From Nepenthes gracilis (taxonomy: Eukaryota > Streptophyta > Magnoliopsida > Caryophyllales > Nepenthaceae): a stretch of 64,000 nucleotides of DNA. The stretch is from the NCBI GenBank assembly GCA_033239525.1, contig BSYO01000033.1:1479501-1543500 (forward strand). The letters are read 5' to 3'. A program made the translations under genes and the position numbers. Positions 58,162 to 64,000 of the stretch are shown here, in pieces. How positions within the stretch are numbered: the stretch's first letter is position 1; each line of letters begins with the position of its first letter. Under the pieces are notes generated by a model. It was not told the DNA's origin, made no database searches, and saw only the letters and a list, made by a program, of their open reading frames with translations.

Positions 58162-60654
58162 AACTTTCCCTCACGACCGTGGGGAATTAGAATCCATTAG
58201 CCCTGTCAAAATGCAGCAAGCTTTATTCTTACCTTTCGGTAAAATCTTAGTCAACATATTCATGCCATTTTCTTCCGTCCGGACCTTCTCCGGTGACAGC
58301 AAACCTTCTTCCATGACATCCTTTACCCAATTGTATTGAATATCAATATACTTTGAGCTAGAACGGAATGAGAAGTTCGTGCAAAGATATATGGCACTCT
58401 GACTATCACAAAAGATCTCATACTTTTTTTATCTAAGGTTTAGTTCTTGGATGAACTTTTTCATCCATAACATCTTTTTGCAAGTTTCTGTCACTGCAAT
58501 GTACTTTGCCTCAATCGTTGAGAGGACAACACACTTCTGCAGCTTGCACTGCCAAGAAACTTAGTAAATTTCATCAAGTATCTTGAGATAGATTTATGGG
58601 AGTCAATGTCCTCGGCCATATTATCATCCGAATATCCCACCAATTGTGGCTTATCACTTCCAAGATATAGGCACCTCTTGAAAGTTTTATAGATATATCT
58701 CATTATCCATTTGATTCGGACCAATACTCCCTTCCTGTGTTTGATAGAAAACGACTGATTATGCCAACAGCGTGTGCTATGTCCGGCCTCGTGCATATCA
58801 AAGCATACATCAGGCTTCCTACAGCTGATGAGTAAGGCACGCCTTTTATATATGTTTTCTCAGCATTCGAGGACGAACACTGACGACTACTCAGTCTGTG
58901 ATGGTTCGCTAGCTGTGTGTTCGCAGGCTTGGACTTGACCACGTTTAAACGTTGGAGCACCTTTTCAATGTAACTTTTTTGGGATAACCACAATCTCCCG
59001 GTCTCTCAGTCGTGATTAATTCTAACACCAAGAATCTGTTTCGCTGATCCCAAGTCCTTCATGGTAAATGACGGCCCAAGTTGCTCCTTTATCCAAGCAC
59101 TATTGTGTCCAATAATAAGAATATCATCCACATAAAAAAGAAAGATGATAAAGTCATCATCCGAAAAACCTTGTGTAAATACACAGTAGTCGCAAGTGGT
59201 CTTCTGGTACCCCTAACTGACCATGACATACTCAAATTTTTTGTACCACTATCTAAGAGCTTATTTATGTCCATACAGGCTCTTCCTCAGACGACAGATA
59301 AGTTGTTCCTTCCCCTTAACTTTGAATCATTCAGACTGTTTCATGTAAATTTTTTCCTCAAGTTCACTATGGAGGAAGGCTGTCCGGACATCCATCTATT
59401 CCACCTCCAAATTTTGAGCAGCAGCTAAGTCCAGGACAACCCTTATGAAAGACATTTTCACCACCGGAGCAAATATCTCATCAAAATTAACTTCTTTGCG
59501 TTGATTAAAGCCTTTTACCACCAGTCGCGCATTGTACCTTGGCTATGTTATTTTCATCAGTTTTCAAATGGAAGACCTATTTATTATTTAGAACTCTCTT
59601 TCACTTAGGTGATTCGGCCAAATTAAATGTGTGATTTTCATGGAGAGAGCCTATTTCACTTTCCATTGATTTCAGTCATCTCTCCTTATTCACATCCTTC
59701 ATAGCCTCATCAGACGTTTCAGGCTCTCTAACATCAATGAATAGGATATACTCATTGGATGGCAGACGGACAGACAACCGTCTGTTCCTCAAAAATCGTC
59801 GGACAGGAAGCTCCTCGACCGGTTGAGAAGCGACATCATCCTAGTACTCCTCAGGCACTATAACTGCCTCACTATTGTCCTCGGCTACATCTGGGCAATT
59901 GTCCTCATCCTCAAGAGGTACTGGACGGACAACTTCAACACTAACTTTGTCTGTCCGGCCAACATCAGATTTGGTCTTTCTACTAATGTCTTTAATCATT
60001 TCATCTTCAACGAAGGCTATATCCCTTAACCGGACAAGTTTTCCCTCAATTGGGTCATAAAATCTGTAGCCCAGTTCATCTTTCCCGTAGCTCAGAAAGA
60101 TACACTGCATCGTCTTTGGTTTTAGTTTGGTCCTTTCATCTTTAGGGATATGAACAAAGGCTTTGCCTCTAAATACCTTTAAATGGTCATAAGAAGGCTC
60201 ATTTCCTGACCATATCTTTTTCGGTACTTGACCTTTCAATAGCTTACTAGGCGACCTATTGATAATATAGGCTGTCGTCTTCAATGCTTCTACCCAAAAG
60301 GATGTAGGAAGCTTTGGTTCTGAAAGCATGCATCTCACTCTCTTTAGATATATACGGTTCATCTGCTCTACCACTCCGTTCAACTGTGGTATTTTTGGTG
60401 GAGACATCTGATACCTAATGCCATGATATCGACAGTAGGTATCAAATGTCCCAATTACTCACTCCTGTTATCACTTCGAACAGTTTTCAATTTTTTTCCT
60501 GTCTGACGCTCCACCAAAGTATGAAACTACTTAAATATATCGAGAACTTGATCATTGGTTTTCAGTGGGTAAACCCATAACTTTCTGAAACAATTATCAA
60601 TGAAGGATATAAAGTATTGGGCTCCACCAAAAGACTTCTTTTTAAATGATTCAC
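58162..60654 (-). pseudogene. Copia pol remnants (second element)
   Basis: Read leftward: an integrase fragment near 60650-60560 (SFGGAQYFISFIDNC); an integrase C-terminus and linker at 60407-59841 (PQLNGVVEQMNR, RTKLKPKTMQCIFLSY, GYRFYDPIEGKLVR); RT near 59150-59090 with an intact LFYVDDILIIGHN; an RT tail at 58993-58703 (VPYSSAVGSLMYALICTRPD); an RNase H region at about 58560-58370. Frames change between blocks. Gag and protease are absent. Confidence 0.85.
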
Positions 60655-61295
60655 ATATGAGATTGGTTACACAAATCACACGATAATACAAGCCCAAAAG
60701 AAAAGATAACCGAAGGATAGAGCACGAGAAATACAAATAATCTAACACTTTGTGTTTTTACTAACTACTCTCTTTCTCTTCACTATTTTTCACTCTCACT
60801 AATTCTCATATATTTTTGATCTATATATATATATGCACACTCTTTCAGCAAGATGAGCAGCCACCGACTCAGCATGGTAGTTGCGTGCACAGTTTCCAAA
60901 GCCTACAATGGTGGCGCACACCCTATCCGTAGCAGGCGGCGCATGCATACCCTACAAATTGACTTGTTATCTTCCAAGAATGATATATTTTAACTATCCA
61001 ATCAAGTAGGTCAATAACACGCCTTTTGGAGATGACAGGCGTTCAGCATTTCTATTTTCAGCCGGTCAACATCATGTTGACCAGAACGTATAATTTGCAG
61101 GTCAACTTGACCGGTTTTTTTATCCGTTCAAAACTTTGATCAACAATGTTGACTGAAGTTCCTTATACTTAAGCTGTGCATAGTCCGCGGACACTTAGTG
61201 TACAAATCCGCGGACCTTAATCGCACATAAGGTCCTCGTATTCCGTCCAAAATCATTTGGTCATCATGACTTCCACGTGAGAGTGACCTCTAACA
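60655..61295 (-). repeat. 5' LTR of the second Copia element, inner part deleted
   Basis: Ends CCTCTAACA at 61295 and aligns with the left LTR from GATTGGTTACACAAA onward. The first 150-200 bp of the other LTR (inner side here) have no counterpart, because integrase sequence joins the LTR directly at about 60655. Confidence 0.75.
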
Positions 61296-61314
61296 ATCGG
61301 CATTTGAGCCCTGA

Positions 61315-62560
61315 GTGTTCTTATATTTGGATGATAGATTCTTTGCTTTCTCATCACTCCACCGCCATCGTCAACTTACCATGAAGTTTCATCCATCTAG
61401 TATTTATAGTTACCATGCTAGATCGCCCAAGAAAGACGAGAAAATGGAGGAAGAAAAATGGAAAAGAAGTGTTATTAGGCATTTCTTTTTCCATTTTTAT
61501 ATCTGGTAAGCTCATTTTATTGTGACTGACTTGAAATAAATACAAGACTAATATCAACAAGGCTAAAGATTAATTATGTCATCAATCTGTGGAAGGGATC
61601 CTAAAACATATGAGAATAGTGTATTGAATAAATGAATGAACTGCATCTTCTTTTTCTTCCTCCCATTCTCTTCCTTTCATTGTTCTTTCATTGTTCCTCT
61701 TGAATCCTCTTCCCCTTGTCTACAGATGAATCCCTCTTGTTGTGACTGATACAGCTGTCATGCCACTTCATCACAGTGTGATATGGAGTTTATAGTTTCA
61801 AATCACACAAAGTAATATCTCTGTTGTATAGAGGATAACGTTGTATGTATTTTACCATTTACAGAGCCCACAACATGAAAATTTTCATAAATTAAATGAC
61901 ATTTGAGTCATATTTTGTACCATCAAAGTTAGGTTCAACCAAATTTAACCATAGAATGCTATGTTCATTGGAAAAATTCTAGTGGGATTCTTGGATGATA
62001 ATAGCAGAAGATGATGATGCAGTTGTTCATGGGATGCCCAACTTTATATGAAATAAATTCCTTAAACAAAAATATCAAGAAAGATAAGAAAAGGTGTCAA
62101 ACAGCATAATTAAAAAATTAAGAATAATGTATTTTACTCATGATCCCTATGAAAATGCGCTTGAAGCAATGTTTAGTCTTTATTAGAATTGTTTTCGGCG
62201 ACGTAATAAATATTGAGCAATTAATTAAAATAATTAAAGTTTACGATTTTACATAGTTTTATTATATTTCACATAATTAATTTCAAACATTTAACTCAAA
62301 AAAAAAAATACAATTAGAAAAAAAAAAATAAAGAATTTGCAAAGTTAAGTAAAGGGTGGACCACCTCAAGGGTGAATAATGTGCTACATAAATAGCGGTG
62401 AGCTTCGTTAAATATTTCATCAAACCTATAATTTATTTATTATTTTTTATATAATAAAATATGAAAGGATTAAATAGATTTAATAATTAAAAAAATGAGT
62501 TAGATAGTTGGTAGAATAATTATTATTTTTAAATTATGTTCAGTCAGTAGCGCAACCACA
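61315..62560. other. Downstream of the KAS I pseudogene; no gene recognised
   Basis: The first few hundred bases probably derive from the old KAS I 3' UTR. The rest is AT-rich with no supported open frame. Confidence 0.4.
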
Positions 62561-64000
62561 TGGTTTGGGGGTGGCCTTTGTGGGTCTGGACCACCCCTGC
62601 GTTAACCTCTTTTTTTTTTTTTTTTTTTCAACAAAAAAAAACAGCCATTAATTAATTTAGGGAATATTCTCAAGGTATTTTCAGATTATTTTTTAAATAA
62701 TGTGTCTATTTATTTATATATTATTAAGTGAACTTATTAGTATACATGGATGGACAATGAATAAATAGCTTTATTGTAGTTTATTAAAAGATTAATCAAT
62801 TTTTATTTATGGATAATTTGAATTATTGTCTATGATTATTTAATGAAGAGTTTAATTCATAAGTACTTAAAAATACAATTTGTTCTCCAATTCTCCCTCG
62901 CCATTTCTGACCGCCCAAAGTAAATTGCAATAAAAATTATTAAATCCAACGGCCCCCGTCGGACAGTGAAGAATAAATTCGAGCCGCTCATTGTGTTTTG
63001 AATGGTCGGCCTAGATTAACTTTCCCTTTTTCCGTTCTTTTTCAGTGTAGATGCCTACGTCGTTAGGTTTAATCCAACGACCTTAGTTGGACGATCGAGT
63101 CAGCGCATCGTCGGACTGTCCCCCGATCTGTTAAAAGTACAGCAATTGCCACGGTGATAATAAATTTCCATGGGATGCCCTTCCTTCTGTCCATTATTAC
63201 CCGATTGGCCACCCCCACGTTTTATTTGCCTTACAACTGGCCGTCACCCACCGACTAAAACGGCCACCACAACTTTTTTGACGTTATTTATTTATAATTT
63301 ATTATATATATATATAATCTATTAAAATTTAAAAACATAAGATAAAAATAGATAAATAAATATAAAGACCAGAGATTACAAGGTGCCTTTAAACTAACTG
63401 CAGATGACAGCTTTCATTCTAAGCTTTTTTTTTTTTTTTTTTTTGGGGGGGGGGGTCATTTTTTCTTATTTATTTTAAGCCTTCTTTCCTGTTCCCCACA
63501 ATGAGTGATGGGCTGCACAAGCACTACGTGACAGCCACTTAGTCCACCAATAATAGGGCTTTTCCAAAACTGAGTGCCCATTCGTTCTCAGTGCCTGGGC
63601 AACAGTTCAGTTAAATGCGATTGTAACAAAACACCACTAGAGTTTTAATACATAATTTTAAAAGAACTTGATTGGGACCGATCGGATTGGACCGAATTTG
63701 ATTGGTTATTATGACTTCTAAATCTATAAAGTAGATTTTTTAGGGAAAAATAAATAATCAATGAAATGTAAGTTTTGAAGAGTTTTGTGATGTCAGTAAC
63801 GTGCAGAAAAATTTAAATTTTTTCGTGTGATATTGAAAAGACTAAAAGGGCCCTCCATAGTAAATTCCGAGCTTTGTGATTCTTTTGAGGCCACGGTAGT
63901 TTTCCTTTGCATCGTCAAATTAAAATTTACAGAGAAAAAAAAAAAAAGCCTTTTTTTTTTTTGCTCATTTATCCTGGAAAACTCATGGATGTTACCGTGG
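62561..64000. other. Low-complexity tracts and possible upstream region of an off-window gene
   Basis: There are T runs at about 62610-62630 and 63426-63445, the second followed by a G run. Between 62890 and 63270 the DNA is less AT-rich, with CCGATCTG- and GGCCACC-type words like a promoter or leader. I find no coding frame, so this is only a note of composition. Confidence 0.3.

Larger units (their letters stand above)
57352..61295 (-). mobile_element. Ty1/Copia retrotransposon, 5'-deleted, in the last KAS I exon
   Basis: A 3.9-kb element on the minus strand, flanked by ATCAG (57347-57351) and ATCGG (61296-61300), a 5-bp target duplication with one transition. The left (3') LTR is 57352-58161. 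The right (5') LTR is shortened, 60655-61295. Gag, the integrase N-terminus and the inner part of the 5' LTR are missing. Removing the element and one duplication rejoins the KAS I codons in frame through AFEP and the stop. It is related to, but distinct from, the element at 44737-50078. Confidence 0.9.
44309..61314 (+). pseudogene. 3-oxoacyl-ACP synthase I (KAS I) pseudogene split by transposons
   Basis: KAS I condenses acyl-ACP with malonyl-ACP in plastid fatty acid synthesis. Recognisable exons: 44309-44539, 50414-50845, 51012-51185, 52361-52474, 52617-about 52713, 57137-57203, 57298-57351 and 61301-61314. Together they cover YYEKLLAGESG through IDGKNDRRLDDC, the Cys site in STACATSN, NPEPSVEIDAVP and the C-terminal FGSGRHNS to AFEP-stop. 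The N-terminus and transit peptide are missing. Defects: TGA at 50426-50428 where the family has Arg; TAG at 52430-52432 where it has Lys; the catalytic His of NAHAT is Arg (DARAT, 52379-52381); the His of MIGHCLGAAG is Gln (MIVQCLGAAG, 52629-52631); the exon 4 acceptor reads TG instead of AG. A Copia element sits in the last exon. Introns show it is not a processed copy. KAS I fits better than KAS II, for example MESLEHAMKR-type and GAVNCDA sequence. Confidence 0.9.

Noticed and set aside
63426..63456. T run followed by G run as a possible functional element
   Set aside because: A plain homopolymer tract with no paired structure or repeat context; may also be affected by sequencing error.
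1..64000. CRISPR arrays, tRNA or rRNA genes, bacterial operons
   Set aside because: The window is a plant nuclear sequence. The only tandem arrays are minisatellites without spacer structure, and I saw no tRNA-like A and B boxes beyond the retrotransposon primer site.

Overview
This is a nuclear window from a flowering plant, most likely a core eudicot. The evidence is spliced genes with GT-AG introns, a plastid starch synthase, a nuclear light-harvesting gene, AT-rich spacer, and many decayed LTR retrotransposons of the plant Tat (Ty3/Gypsy) and Tork/Tnt1-like (Ty1/Copia) types. I cannot name the species.

Layout. 1-3856 is the 3' part of a Tat-lineage Gypsy element on the + strand: the end of pol, a 40-bp minisatellite, a broken antisense ORF with its own promoter-like sequence, a polypurine tract and the 3' LTR. 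4576-16094 is an intact 16-exon starch synthase IV gene (SS4, 1039 codons). Its 3.1-kb intron 10 holds a hAT-like element with 8-bp target duplications and a 375-bp tandem duplication. 17289-18086 (- strand) is an intronless LHCB1 gene, convergent with SS4, with a light-type promoter (TATA, I-box, CCAAT, G-box). 20040-23640 holds a hAT transposase relic and a solo Tat LTR. 23640-29500 is AT-rich repeat DNA around one small gene, a 72-residue putative membrane protein at 27711-27929.

29507-42391 is a second Tat element, on the - strand. It has recognisable gag, protease, RT, RNase H and integrase remnants, an antisense ORF on the + strand, a 40-bp minisatellite beside the 3' LTR, and a 2.5-kb repeat inserted in that minisatellite. 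44309-61314 is a beta-ketoacyl-ACP synthase I (KAS I) pseudogene whose exons are spread over 17 kb. A Copia element (44737-50078, TSD GTGGC) sits in its first recognisable intron, unclassified repeat DNA in a later intron, and a second Copia element (57352-61295, TSD ATCAG/ATCGG) in the last coding exon. The pseudogene also has two nonsense codons and has lost both catalytic histidines. 61315-64000 has no gene I can support.

SS4 starts leaf starch granules and LHCB1 harvests light. Both act in the chloroplast, but nothing in the sequence shows co-regulation. I found no clearly new biological system. The most thought-provoking signal is that both Tat elements carry an antisense ORF behind promoter-like motifs (TATA box and CACGTG G-boxes).
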